64,000 nucleotides of DNA from Thermoplasmata archaeon (GTDB lineage Archaea; Thermoplasmatota; Thermoplasmata; Lutacidiplasmatales; UBA184). How positions within the stretch are numbered: position 1 is the stretch's first letter; each line of letters begins with the position of its first letter. Under the pieces are notes generated by a model. It was not told the origin of the DNA and did not search any database. It saw only the letters and a list, made by a program, of their open reading frames with translations. The stretch lies in the NCBI GenBank assembly GCA_027314915.1, contig DAHUZZ010000001.1:1-64000 (forward strand), in the 5' to 3' direction. Shown here piece after piece: positions 30,983 to 38,622 of the stretch. The position numbers and the translations under genes are program-made.

Positions 30983-31720
30983 TCAACCGCCCTGTCCCTC
31001 GACGGGATCTCGGGCGGGCGGAACGGCTGCGGGGGGTGGGTCGTCCGTGCGGCCGATGGCGAGGTAGGGGAAGAGGGCCACCGCGAGCTTGTTCTCGGCC
31101 TTGCGGAGCAGGGCATCGAAGCCCGCCCGGGAGACCCCGAACTCCCGGGCGAGCTCCTCGGCCCGGACCGCCCTCGGGGTGCGATAGTACCCGCGCAGGA
31201 TGGCCACGGTCAGGGCCCGGCGCTGCCGCTCGGTGAGGCCGCCGGAGAGCGTCCCGACGGGCACGAGGAAGCCCCCCTCGAACTCCAGCGAACCCAGCGG
31301 TCGTGTTCCGGCCCGCACGAGCGTGACCTCCGCGCGGAGATGCTCCGCGGGACGCGGGTCCCGGGACCCCTGGGGAGCGAGGAACTGGTACCGTTCCCCC
31401 TCGGAGGTGTACGCGGAGGGGGGCAGGTAGAGGTGGCCCGCCCCCTCCAGCGACGGGATCACCTGCCCGCCACGGCAGCACGCGCAGACCGGAAAGCGGA
31501 CGAGCGCCGCGGATCCTCCCGTCTCCTCGTAGAGGAGCTCCCCCCCGAGCCCCTCGTAGACCCGGCGGAGCTCGGCGAGGACCGGGGGCTCGGAGGCATG
31601 CAGCTCGAGGACCGCCTCCTTCCCCCGGTGGCAGAGGTGCGTCACCCGAGTGCCCCGTAGTTCCGCGAGGGGCCCCGAGAAGGGGCAATCATGGCGGACG
31701 AGCAGGTTCAGGATCTGCAC
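30983..31720 (-). CDS. Bat-type HTH_10 transcription regulator with Cys-containing sensor region
   Basis: A 245-residue regulator with the C-terminal HTH_10 domain LTERQRRALTVAILRGYYRTPRAVRAEELAREFGVSRAGFDALLRKAENKL. The N-terminal domain starts VQILNLLVRHDCPFSGPLAELRG and includes FPVCACCRGG, so three to five cysteines or His could bind metal or sense redox state. GTG 31720 is chosen as it begins the conserved N-domain; upstream sequence in this frame is antisense to other genes. A second HTH_10 protein occurs in this window. Target genes unknown; the divergent DUF4242-like gene is a candidate. Confidence 0.8.
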   Translation of the reverse strand: MQILNLLVRHDCPFSGPLAELRGTRVTHLCHRGKEAVLELHASEPPVLAELRRVYEGLGGELLYEETGGSAALVRFPVCACCRGGQVIPSLEGAGHLYLPPSAYTSEGERYQFLAPQGSRDPRPAEHLRAEVTLVRAGTRPLGSLEFEGGFLVPVGTLSGGLTERQRRALTVAILRGYYRTPRAVRAEELAREFGVSRAGFDALLRKAENKLAVALFPYLAIGRTDDPPPAAVPPARDPVEGQGG

Positions 31721-31818
31721 GGGAACGCCCCGGGCATCCGGGGCTCCCGCCTTAAGGTGGTAGCCTACGCAACGGCCGGGCTCATCCCCCGGGTCCGGCT
31801 CTCGACGCCGAGGATACC

Positions 31819-32085
31819 ATGCCGACCTACGAGATCGAGCACACGTGGTCGAACGAGCAGACGAAGACGGTGGTCGAGAAGGTCCAGCAGGCCATCGCGA
31901 TGGCGAAGAAGGGCCAGGTCCCGGCCGGGTTCCGGGCCATCTCGATCGTCGCCGTGCCCGGGAAGACCGAAGCCCACTGCCTCTGGGAGGCCCCGAGCTC
32001 CGACAGCCTCGAGGCGGTCTATCGCTCCCTGGGCGTGCCCACGACCCGGACGATCCGCGAGGTCCAGCCGTTCTACACGGCGTGA
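31819..32085 (+). CDS. DUF4242/SCO4226-like small protein
   Basis: An 88-residue protein with an N-terminal strand YEIEHTWSNEQT, a helix (VVEKVQQAIAMAKKG), and HCLWEAPSSDSLEAVYRSLGVPTTRTIREVQPF. This pattern resembles ferredoxin-fold DUF4242 proteins, of which SCO4226 binds nickel. The HTW and CLWEAP residues are the likely conserved ones. It lies 98 bases from the divergent HTH_10 gene. Confidence 0.7.
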   Translation: MPTYEIEHTWSNEQTKTVVEKVQQAIAMAKKGQVPAGFRAISIVAVPGKTEAHCLWEAPSSDSLEAVYRSLGVPTTRTIREVQPFYTA

Positions 32086-32158
32086 ACCCTCCGGCTCCCG
32101 GCCGAGGCATCCCAAACCCCTTCCATCCCCCTGCCCTGCCGGGTCCGAGGCGAAGGTC

Positions 32159-33559
32159 GTGAACGAGTCCCAGGAAGCGGAGGCCGAGCCCACCCCTCCC
32201 GTACCGTCCCCCTCGGACGGACCGGCGGGCCGTCCCTCCGGGCGGGAGCGCACGGGAGATGGGAGGGCGCGCCCGAGGCCCTCGCACTGGGTCCAGTCGT
32301 TCTCCTTCTCGTGCGGGCCCGCGGCGCTCGGGTCGGTGCTCACCGAGCTCGGGTGGCGCACCCCGTCCCCGCGGCCAGATGAGGAGCTCGCGATGTGGAG
32401 GGAAGGCACGGCGATCGCCTGCCCCGGCGCCCACCCGCTGGGCCTCGCCCTCGCCGCACGCCGCCGCGGGTTCGCGGTCGAGGTCTGGATCCTCGGTCCG
32501 CGTCCCTGGATCCGGGAGCATGTCCGTTCCGCGCACGCGTTCCTCCCCACGACCGACTACGCCGAGATCGAGCGCTCGCTCGAGAGGGCGTGTCGACGCG
32601 CCGGAGTGCCGGTCCGGCGCGACCCGAAGGGTCCGGCCCCTCCGGGGGCGGGCCTGCTCCTGGTGACGGATCATCGGGGGCCGGGGACCGAGCCGGACCC
32701 GCACTGGATCGGGCTCGTGCCCGATCCGCCGGACGGGTGGGTCGTCCACGATCCCATGCGCCCCCGGAGCCAGGCCTCGGATCGGACCTTCGACGAGTGG
32801 TGGGCCCATTCCGGGTTCGGGGGGGCGCGCAGCTGGGTGCAGGTCGTCCCCGCCGCGCCCTCGGGTCCCCAGCACGGGGAGCTCCGGACGGCCGCCCCCT
32901 CCGGCCCCGCCCCGCACCCCCCGTCCCCCCACGCGCATGCCCACGACCCGTTGGCCCGCCGAGCGTGGACCCGGGCCGAAGCGCTCGCGGTGCTCGAGTC
33001 GCCCGACCGTCGGAAGACCCAGGACCCTCTCCGGGTGTGGCGACATGCCCGGCTCCGGGCCGGGGAGACGGTCGTGGAGGTCGGCGCGGGGACCGGGTAC
33101 TTCGCCGTCCCGGCGGCGCGGCGGGTGGGAGGATCGGGCCGCGTGTACGCCGTCGACCTGTCGGAGGACCTCGTCGCGCTGCTCGGGGAACGTCGGGACC
33201 GCGAGCGGCTCCCCCAGCTCCATCCCGTGCGGAGCTCGGTCGACCGGATCCCCCTCCCCACGGGCGTCGCCGACGTGGTGCTGCTCGCGAACGTCCTGCA
33301 CGACATCCCCTCGACCACCCTGACGGAGGCGGTCCGCCTGCTCCGGCCCGGAGGACGCTTCCTCAACGTCGACTGGAAGAAGATCCGGACGCCCGGCGGG
33401 CCCCCGAGGGAGATCCGGCTCACCCCGGCCGGCGCGGAGCGTCTCCTGGCCCCGCACGGCCTCCGGCTCGTCGAGCGCTGGGAGCTCGGCCCGTGGCACT
33501 ACGGGTTGACGCTGGCCCGTCCGCTTCCCGCTCCGACCGCCCGGGGGAACGCGCGATGA
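32159..33559 (+). CDS. Fusion of a C39-like cysteine peptidase domain and a SAM methyltransferase
   Basis: A 466-residue two-domain protein. The first part (about 40-240) looks like a peptidase C39-like papain fold: FSFSCGPAALGSVLTELGW with the catalytic Cys and oxyanion helix, and DPHWIGLVPDPPDGWVVHDPM with His and Asp. After a His/Pro-rich linker (about 255-285), the second part is a class I methyltransferase: VVEVGAGTGYFAVPAARRVG (motif I), VYAVDLSEDLV, VVLLANVLHDIPS, and LRPGGRFLNVDWK, like a small-molecule methylase. The stop overlaps the thioredoxin start (ATGA). The fusion and coupling suggest one pathway, perhaps peptide or thiol modification, which is inference. Confidence 0.75.
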   Translation: MNESQEAEAEPTPPVPSPSDGPAGRPSGRERTGDGRARPRPSHWVQSFSFSCGPAALGSVLTELGWRTPSPRPDEELAMWREGTAIACPGAHPLGLALAARRRGFAVEVWILGPRPWIREHVRSAHAFLPTTDYAEIERSLERACRRAGVPVRRDPKGPAPPGAGLLLVTDHRGPGTEPDPHWIGLVPDPPDGWVVHDPMRPRSQASDRTFDEWWAHSGFGGARSWVQVVPAAPSGPQHGELRTAAPSGPAPHPPSPHAHAHDPLARRAWTRAEALAVLESPDRRKTQDPLRVWRHARLRAGETVVEVGAGTGYFAVPAARRVGGSGRVYAVDLSEDLVALLGERRDRERLPQLHPVRSSVDRIPLPTGVADVVLLANVLHDIPSTTLTEAVRLLRPGGRFLNVDWKKIRTPGGPPREIRLTPAGAERLLAPHGLRLVERWELGPWHYGLTLARPLPAPTARGNAR

Positions 33560-33999
33560 CCGCGGACTCCGGGTTCGAGGAGGAGCTCGCGGCGATCCGG
33601 GCCCGCCGGATCCAGGAACTCGTCGAGCGCCAGGCCGCCGCCCGGGCTCCCCCCCGCGGGCCGGTCGTGCTCACCTCGGGCTCGTTCTCGGCGTTCATCG
33701 CAGAGCGCCCTCGGGTGGTCGTCGACGTGTGGGCTCCGTGGTGCGCTCCCTGCCGGGCGATGGCGCCCCTCCTGGATACCCTGGCGCGCGAGCTCGCCGG
33801 CGAGGTCGACTTCGGGAAGCTGAACGCCGACGAGCATCCGGACGTCGCCCAGCAGTGGAACGTCGAGGGGATCCCGACCCTCCTGCTCTTCGAGGGTGGC
33901 CGCCTCGTCGATCGCATCATCGGCGCGCAGCCCCTCGAGGCGCTCCGCCGGCGGCTCCGCACGGTCTTCCATCCCCCGGCGCCCGGTTCGGAGAATTAG
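33556..33999 (+). CDS. Thioredoxin
   Basis: A 147-residue protein with about 45 residues of charged helix before a complete thioredoxin fold: VVVDVWAPWCAPCRAMAPLL with the active site WCAPC, then LNADEHPDVAQQWNVEGIPTLLLFEGG with the cis-proline. It reduces protein disulfides. The start overlaps the stop of the C39-methyltransferase gene, so the two are made together and the fusion protein may be its client or partner. The N-terminal extension is longer than in classical thioredoxin. Confidence 0.92.
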   Translation: MTADSGFEEELAAIRARRIQELVERQAAARAPPRGPVVLTSGSFSAFIAERPRVVVDVWAPWCAPCRAMAPLLDTLARELAGEVDFGKLNADEHPDVAQQWNVEGIPTLLLFEGGRLVDRIIGAQPLEALRRRLRTVFHPPAPGSEN

Positions 34000-34144
34000 G
34001 ACGAGCTGGGACCTCCGGCGCTCCCCACCCCACCGCGCCACGCCGCACGTGGTCCCGTCCGAGATGCGGTGGTCCCGTGTCGGGGGGGTGCCATGCTACC
34101 GGGTTCCCAGCCGACCCTCCGGGAACACTCCGAACCGAGGAACG

Positions 34145-34408
34145 TCACTCGAGGTCGGGTATCTCATCCCGGGGGAGGAGGACCTTGAGGGTCCTCGGTT
34201 CCCCCGGTCGACGGCTCAGTACCCCGCGAGCGTCCAGGAGGACGATCGTACGGTGGGCGGAAGGGCCCCGGACGCCCAGAAACTCCGCACTCTCGTTTTC
34301 CGAGGGAGGTACTCGATGCACCTTTGTGTACCAGCAGACGTAGGCGACCAGCTGTCCCTGAGACCGCGAGAGTCGGCGGGTCACTTTCCGAGCTCCATGT
34401 TCCTGCAC
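34145..34408 (-). CDS. LexA-like winged-HTH protein
   Basis: An 87-residue protein whose core resembles the LexA DNA-binding domain: SQGQLVAYVCWYTKVHRVPPS, then HRTIVLLDARGVLSRRPGEPRTLKVLL. It lacks the LexA protease domain. A CCATATAAGG TATA element (minus, 34431-34440) puts transcription start near 34408, so GTG 34408 would be a leaderless start. It is divergent from a toxin-antitoxin pair and shares that TATA element, so it may regulate it. Confidence 0.65.
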   Translation of the reverse strand: MQEHGARKVTRRLSRSQGQLVAYVCWYTKVHRVPPSENESAEFLGVRGPSAHRTIVLLDARGVLSRRPGEPRTLKVLLPRDEIPDLE

Positions 34409-34430
34409 CCTGCTGGCCGAGAAGGGGTGT

Positions 34431-34461
34431 CCTTATATGGGGAGTACACGTATTCGTGTAC
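34431..34461. promoter_or_regulatory. Bidirectional TATA box plus palindromic operator of a toxin-antitoxin module
   Basis: CCTTATATGG (34431-34440) reads as a TATA box on both strands, about 25 bases from GTG 34408 (left) and ATG 34465 (right). Between it and the rightward start lies a perfect palindrome, GTACACG-TATT-CGTGTAC (34444-34461), placed over the expected transcription start. This is how an autoregulatory antitoxin would repress its own operon. Confidence 0.65.
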
Positions 34462-34464
34462 CCC

Positions 34465-34764
34465 ATGGCTGAAGCAATTCGCGCGCCGTCACTTGAATTT
34501 TCCAAGCCCGGCGCAAACCCGACTTTGAGCACGATCGAGCTCATTCGTGCAGCCCTACGCGCGAAAGGCGAACCGATGAGCCGCAACGAGATCCTCGAGC
34601 AGCTCGCAGGCTGGGGGCATTCCACCTCTCGGCAGAGCCTGAACGCGGCACTAGAGTTTTTCGCCTCGGACGGAAGCCTCGCAGAGGGGAGCAAGGGACT
34701 CCTTTGGGTCCCCCCGGCTTCAGCGCAACTACGGCAGATCATCCGAGCCGGCGTCCGACTTTGA
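34465..34764 (+). CDS. Probable winged-helix antitoxin
   Basis: A 99-residue protein with a helical DNA-binding-like core: TIELIRAALRAKGEPMSRNEILEQLAGWGHSTSRQSLNAALEFFASDGSLAEGSKGLLWV. The ATG at 34465 fits leaderless transcription. Its stop codon overlaps the TTG start of the next gene (TTGA at 34761-34764), which encodes a RelE-like toxin. Size, order, overlap and palindromic operator all fit an antitoxin. This is not one of the common RHH or AbrB antitoxin folds. Confidence 0.7.
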   Translation: MAEAIRAPSLEFSKPGANPTLSTIELIRAALRAKGEPMSRNEILEQLAGWGHSTSRQSLNAALEFFASDGSLAEGSKGLLWVPPASAQLRQIIRAGVRL

Positions 34765-35111
34765 GTGGGCCGCCGGCCCGGGACATCGTTCTCTCGCCGT
34801 CGGCGACCGCAACTCTTCAGAAGCTAGAGGCGAGTTCGACCAAGGACGACCAGAGCATCGCCCGACGGGTGCGGGCGCTCCGGCCGATACTCCTCCACGA
34901 CTGTCTGCACGGGGAGGTGGTAAAGAGAGCCCGGATTCCTGCCTCGCTCATCCGAGAGTACGGAATCGAGAATCTCTTCGTGGACGATCTGCCTTCGTTC
35001 TGGAGGTTGCTCTACACCGTTGTCCACGAGGGAGCGGACCGAGTCGTCGTCGTCCTAGAGATAGTCGACCATGGGGCGTATGACCGGTGGTTTCCGGGCC
35101 GTGGTCATTGA
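34761..35111 (+). CDS. RelE/ParE-superfamily toxin-like protein
   Basis: A 116-residue protein with the C-terminal RelE-fold strands SFWRLLYTVVHEGADRVVVVLEIVDHGAYDRWF, typical of mRNA-interferase toxins of the RelE/HigB/YafQ type. The DHxxYDRWF end supplies His/Tyr/Arg candidates for catalysis. The N-terminal half is helical with ATLQKLEASSTKDDQSIARRVRALRPIL. The start is TTG, overlapping the antitoxin stop. GC content is lower than in the surrounding core genes. Confidence 0.7.
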   Translation: MSGPPARDIVLSPSATATLQKLEASSTKDDQSIARRVRALRPILLHDCLHGEVVKRARIPASLIREYGIENLFVDDLPSFWRLLYTVVHEGADRVVVVLEIVDHGAYDRWFPGRGH

Positions 35112-35256
35112 AGGGCCGACGGTCTCCCGCCGGGCAGTACGAGGCACCCGGGAGGTTCATAACCGTGCGAACGGAAGAATGGAGTCCGACCGATTTCACG
35201 TGAGAAATTCGCAAATCTTGTGTCGAGGGGGTGCTTTGGCGAAAAGTTCGAATCCC

Positions 35257-35281
35257 GTAAGCACTCAGCTTTCTGGAGCGC
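35257..35281. repeat. Left terminal inverted repeat of the IS66 element
   Basis: The sequence begins GTAAGCACTCAGCTTTCTGG. It matches the reverse complement of the repeat at 36861-36885 in about 21 of 25 positions. The transposase stop codon (35265-35267) lies inside it. Confidence 0.8.
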
Positions 35282-36791
35282 CCGAGGGAGCCCCGAACCC
35301 GGGGTAGACGTTCCCTTGGAGTGCGCTGCCCACCACATCGAGGAACTCGAGCCCTCGCTTCCGACAGGTCCGATAGACCGTCAGGAGTCGCTCCAAGACC
35401 CACGCACCCATCCATGAGCGCCGACCACCGCTGATCTTCCGGAACAGCACTCCCTGCCGCATCTGGGTCTCGGCCTCGTTGTTGTGCCACGGGACCCCGG
35501 GCTCGACAACAAAGGTGAACAACTGCCTCCTCCGAGGTCTCAGCTCCTTCGCGATCCGCGCGGCATCGGAGTCCTTCCACGGCTCGTTGAGCAGCCGGGT
35601 GAGCGATCGCCTCGCCGACCACTCTACCCGACGCCTCAGTCGGGACGAGGCGTCCGGGTGACCCTCCGACCAGTGGATCACTCCTCGAAGGATCCTCCGA
35701 ACTCCATCGGTGAACCGAAGGAACTCCTCGTGGGGTCGCCCGGCGCTCATCAGCTTCGCCTCGACGGGCTTGAGCAGCGGCCGAGGCTCCACTCGGTGGA
35801 TCCACTCCGCCCGCTCCAGCCACCGATTGACGTGGAGGAGGTCCAACTGGTGCTTCGCCGTCGTGAGGCAGTCGTAGGGGTCCCAGGCGTCGAGCACGAG
35901 CGTTCCCCCGTACCCGTCGAGCACCTCGTGCACGACATCCTGGCCGCGGCTCGGGGCGATCCGGTACACGACGGCCTTGAGGTGGGAGAACACCCACATC
36001 CGGCCGTTCTGGCCTCCCACCCGGAAACTGGTCTCGTCCCCATGGACCAGGGGGACCGTGCGCACCTGTTCCTTGAGTCCCTCGTAGAGCGGTCCGAGCG
36101 CCTCAGCGGCGGACCGCTCCATCTTGAGCACCGCCGCCGGGCTCACGACGACCCCGTGACCCTCTCGCAGGCAGTCCACGATCTTCGGGACGCTGAGTCC
36201 GAGCATCCGAAGGTGGACGACGCGGGACATGAGGGCGAGCCCGAACGGGCGGTTCCGAGGGTAGGGACAGTCCGGCTCCACTCGGCGGTGGCAGCCCGGA
36301 CAGGTGTAGCGGGAGATCTCCACGTCGAACACCCGAGGCTCGGGGGAAGGGAGGTCGGTGATCGTCCTCCGACGAACCTCGAAGGGTTCTCCGAGGCGAG
36401 TGCCGCAGCCCCTACACCGCTCCAACGAGAGTCTGAGCGGAGGCGAGTCGGGGACGGGGCGCACGCGCGAGCGCCCCGAGTGGCCCTCTTGACCACCCGT
36501 GGGCCGAGGCTCGCGAAGCCGGGCAGGTCGACGGCAGAACACTCGACTGGTAGGGATGCCTCCGGCCTCGGCGGTGAGATCGCTGGCCGCGAGGAAGGGA
36601 GCGGAGGTCGTGATGCGTCGAAGCTCGTCCTGCGCTCGCCGGAGCTTCTCTCGAAGCTCGCGGTTCTCCTTCTCTAGCTGATTGGCCTTCTCGAGACGCT
36701 TGCGGATCGCCTTGCGCTCCTCGGGGTTGAGGGTGATCGACTCCTCGTCGTCGTCGGAGGGGAACAGTTCCGTGGCGTCCTGGGCGTACAT
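35265..36791 (-). CDS. IS66-family transposase (TnpC)
   Basis: A 508-residue transposase. An N-terminal coiled coil (LEKANQLEKENRELREKLRRAQDELRR split over residues 33-60) is followed by a basic region, two zinc-finger-like Cys pairs (CRGCG and CPGCH), and an HTH region (PKIVDCLREGHGVVVSPAAVLKME). The DDE catalytic core has VHGDETSFRV, VLDAWDPYDCL and, near residue 450, PWHNNEAETQMRQ. A short C-terminal IS66_C-like region ends the protein. The three acidic residues are present and there is no frameshift, so it may be active. Confidence 0.92.
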   Translation of the reverse strand: MYAQDATELFPSDDDEESITLNPEERKAIRKRLEKANQLEKENRELREKLRRAQDELRRITTSAPFLAASDLTAEAGGIPTSRVFCRRPARLREPRPTGGQEGHSGRSRVRPVPDSPPLRLSLERCRGCGTRLGEPFEVRRRTITDLPSPEPRVFDVEISRYTCPGCHRRVEPDCPYPRNRPFGLALMSRVVHLRMLGLSVPKIVDCLREGHGVVVSPAAVLKMERSAAEALGPLYEGLKEQVRTVPLVHGDETSFRVGGQNGRMWVFSHLKAVVYRIAPSRGQDVVHEVLDGYGGTLVLDAWDPYDCLTTAKHQLDLLHVNRWLERAEWIHRVEPRPLLKPVEAKLMSAGRPHEEFLRFTDGVRRILRGVIHWSEGHPDASSRLRRRVEWSARRSLTRLLNEPWKDSDAARIAKELRPRRRQLFTFVVEPGVPWHNNEAETQMRQGVLFRKISGGRRSWMGAWVLERLLTVYRTCRKRGLEFLDVVGSALQGNVYPGFGAPSGAPES

Positions 36792-36860
36792 CTCCCCCTC
36801 GACGAGGGAGAGAGTCGTTCACCGGAAAGTACTGTGGTTCGTACGGAATGGGGCTCTCAG

Positions 36861-36885
36861 GCGGTCCGGAAAGGTGAGTGCTTAC
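36861..36885. repeat. Right terminal inverted repeat of the IS66 element
   Basis: GCGGTCCGGAAAGGTGAGTG and the following CTTAC pair with the left repeat. The outside end TAAGCAC is identical in both repeats. Confidence 0.8.
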
Positions 36886-37013
36886 CCCATGCGGACGTTC
36901 TCGAGGAGTTCATGGACGTGGTACCGCCAAGTACCGTCCTGGAGAGGGCAGAGCACGAGCTCGCTCGCCACGACATGCTCCACCGTTCGCAACACAGGCG
37001 GACGGGCGCGCGA

Positions 37014-37331
37014 TCACTCGGTCGCTTTCCGACGACCGCGAATCCTATCGAGGCGTCGGTAAAACCCAGGGCGAAGCCCCACGCCGAACAGGATCAGAGC
37101 ATTCCCATCCACAACGTAGAGCAGCCGGTATCGGTCGTTCAGGAAGTGGGCTGTCCAAGCCTCCGTGGGTGCGATTCGGCGGAGGAGTCGCTCGACCCGG
37201 AATCCAGCCCCTGGCGAGAACGGCTGCCGTCGAAGGGAGGCGATGACGTGCCAGCACGCATCCCGCGCTTTCTCCGGCAGCGCGAAGAGTTCAGAATCGA
37301 ACCGTGGGTCCCGGAGGACCAACCTCGCCAT
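37014..37331 (-). CDS. RelE/ParE-type toxin
   Basis: A 105-residue RelE-superfamily toxin: RFDSELFALPEKARDACWHVIASLRRQPF, VERLLRRIAPTEAWTAHFLNDRYRLLYVVDGNALILFGVG, and a C-terminal YRRLDRIRGRRK. RelE toxins cleave ribosome-bound mRNA. The ATG at 37331 shares a base with the stop codon of the upstream RHH antitoxin (TAATG), so translation is coupled. It lies at the right border of the accessory block. Confidence 0.85.
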   Translation of the reverse strand: MARLVLRDPRFDSELFALPEKARDACWHVIASLRRQPFSPGAGFRVERLLRRIAPTEAWTAHFLNDRYRLLYVVDGNALILFGVGLRPGFYRRLDRIRGRRKATE

Positions 37332-37582
37332 TACAGAGGCTTCCTGCTCCGGCTCTTTCGGTCCTTTTCCCAAAGTGTCTCGATTGGTTCGAGCTTGATC
37401 TTCCCCTGCTTCCAGTCATTGATCCGTTGTTCCATCTCGGCGAACCAAGGGTCGCGCTCCTCGAGCTCTTCCAAGATCGCTCGGATGACCGCATCGTAGC
37501 TTTGACCACCCGTCTTCAGCCTTTGAAGTTCGGCCCGGGTAGACTCCCGGACGGTGATCGTGGTCAAGGGGTCGGCCGCCAT
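37331..37582 (-). CDS. Ribbon-helix-helix antitoxin
   Basis: An 83-residue protein with an N-terminal RHH DNA-binding segment (LTTITVRESTRAELQRLKTGGQSYDAVIRAILEE) and an acidic then basic C-terminal helix that would wrap the toxin. It is immediately upstream of and coupled to a RelE-type toxin gene. An AT-rich stretch with TTAATGG lies just upstream (37600-37620), in the gap before tRNA-Met. Confidence 0.85.
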   Translation of the reverse strand: MAADPLTTITVRESTRAELQRLKTGGQSYDAVIRAILEELEERDPWFAEMEQRINDWKQGKIKLEPIETLWEKDRKSRSRKPL

Positions 37583-37626
37583 CTCAGTGAAACCAATGCC
37601 ATCCGTTGCGTTAATGGTTTCTATTG

Positions 37627-37730
37627 TGTCGGGGGGGGGATTTGAACCCCCGGCCCCAGGATCTCTCCCGCGGCGACGCTCGATCGCCGCGCTATGAGTC
37701 CCGTGCTCTACCGGGCTGAGCCACCCCGAC
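37627..37730 (-). tRNA. tRNA-Met (anticodon CAT), with 30-nt intron
   Basis: Acceptor arms GTCGGGG/CCCCGAC with discriminator A, D-arm GCTC/GAGC, T-arm with GTTCAAA, and anticodon stem CGGGA/TCCTG. The intron (37663-37692) lies between positions 37 and 38, the usual archaeal site, and forms a perfect hairpin GCGGCGA/TCGCCGC. The anticodon CAT and the stem sequence fit elongator Met, but an Ile2 tRNA with modified C34 cannot be excluded. Confidence 0.92.
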
Positions 37731-37768
37731 GGTGGAGGAGATCCAGAGGGGAAGGGCCGCCATGACCC

Positions 37769-38464
37769 CTAGGCCGCGGGGGCTGCCTCGACCGGGGGCG
37801 TGGCCTCGGTCGGCGGGGCCGGAGCCTCGGCCGCGCCGGGCAACTCGTCGGCGATCGTGCCGATCACCGTCGAGGAACGGATCTCGATCTTCTTGAGCGG
37901 ATAGAGGGTCCGGAGACCCTGGGCCACGGCCTTCGCGAGGTCCCCCTGGAGCATCTCGCGGACGTACTCCGGAGCGGTCTTCTTCGCCGCCTCCTCCACC
38001 AGGATCGTCCGAAGGCGGTGCCGGAGCTCCGTCCGAAGGTGGCTCTGCAGCCGCTGCTCTCCGACGGCGACCGGCTTCAGCACCATCTGGACGCCGTCCT
38101 TCGTGGTGACGTTCACCGTGACGTCGATCTTCGAGCGCTTCCGTCGCGCGAGACGCCGCACGTAGTCGCTCGTGAGGTCGTGGCCGATGAAGGTGGTCTC
38201 CGCGAGGTTCTCGCCGGTCGTGCGGTCCACCCGGAACCGCAGCTTGATGTGGGCCTTGCCGAGGTCCCCGCCCCCGCCCAGCTCCTGCATCGTCGTCTCG
38301 AGCGTCCGGCCGAGGACGTGCTCGGGCTCGGAGGCCATCGTTTCGCCGAGCTCGGCGTGCTGGAAGAGCCCCGGCGCACGGACCTTGTACCAGTGCTTCG
38401 ACCGCCACTTGTCCTTGACGGTGCGGGCGAGCGTGGTCTTCTTCGGGGCTTCGGTCTCGGCCAT
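37769..38464 (-). CDS. rps3ae: Small-subunit ribosomal protein S3Ae (eS1)
   Basis: A protein of the archaeal and eukaryotic small ribosomal subunit (eS1). Typical stretches are VKDKWRSKHWYKVRAPGLF, GETMASEPEHVLGRTLETTMQEL, IKLRFRVDRTTGENLAETTFIGHDLTSDYVRRLARRKRSKIDV, and PLKKIEIRSSTVIG. The Ala/Pro-rich tail of about 25 residues is a local extension. An AT-rich promoter-like TACATAATG on the opposite side (38493-38501) serves this leftward gene. Confidence 0.96.
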   Translation of the reverse strand: MAETEAPKKTTLARTVKDKWRSKHWYKVRAPGLFQHAELGETMASEPEHVLGRTLETTMQELGGGGDLGKAHIKLRFRVDRTTGENLAETTFIGHDLTSDYVRRLARRKRSKIDVTVNVTTKDGVQMVLKPVAVGEQRLQSHLRTELRHRLRTILVEEAAKKTAPEYVREMLQGDLAKAVAQGLRTLYPLKKIEIRSSTVIGTIADELPGAAEAPAPPTEATPPVEAAPAA

Positions 38465-38622
38465 CGGAGGGGCGCTCCCACCGGGGTATCCTACATAATG
38501 CTGACGGCGGCCGGCGGATCCCGGTCGTCCGGGCCCCCTCCACCGGGGGCGGCCCGCGGCCCGCCCCCGTCGGGCCCCCGCAACTTGGCAAACTACATAT
38601 CGGGCACCGAACTCGGGCCGAC

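Larger units (their letters stand above)
35257..36885. mobile_element. IS66-family insertion sequence, single-gene type
   Basis: An element of about 1629 bases bounded by imperfect terminal inverted repeats of 25 bases (35257-35281 and 36861-36885), both starting GTAAGCACTCA/C from outside in. It carries one IS66-type DDE transposase on the minus strand and no TnpA/TnpB genes, as in the ISBst12 subgroup. The expected 8-base target duplication is not seen: the outer flanks are CGAATCCC and CCCATGCG. It separates two RelE-type toxin-antitoxin modules. Confidence 0.85.

Noticed and set aside
35249..36893. 8-base target duplication of the IS66 element
   Set aside because: The two flanking octamers, CGAATCCC and CCCATGCG, do not match.
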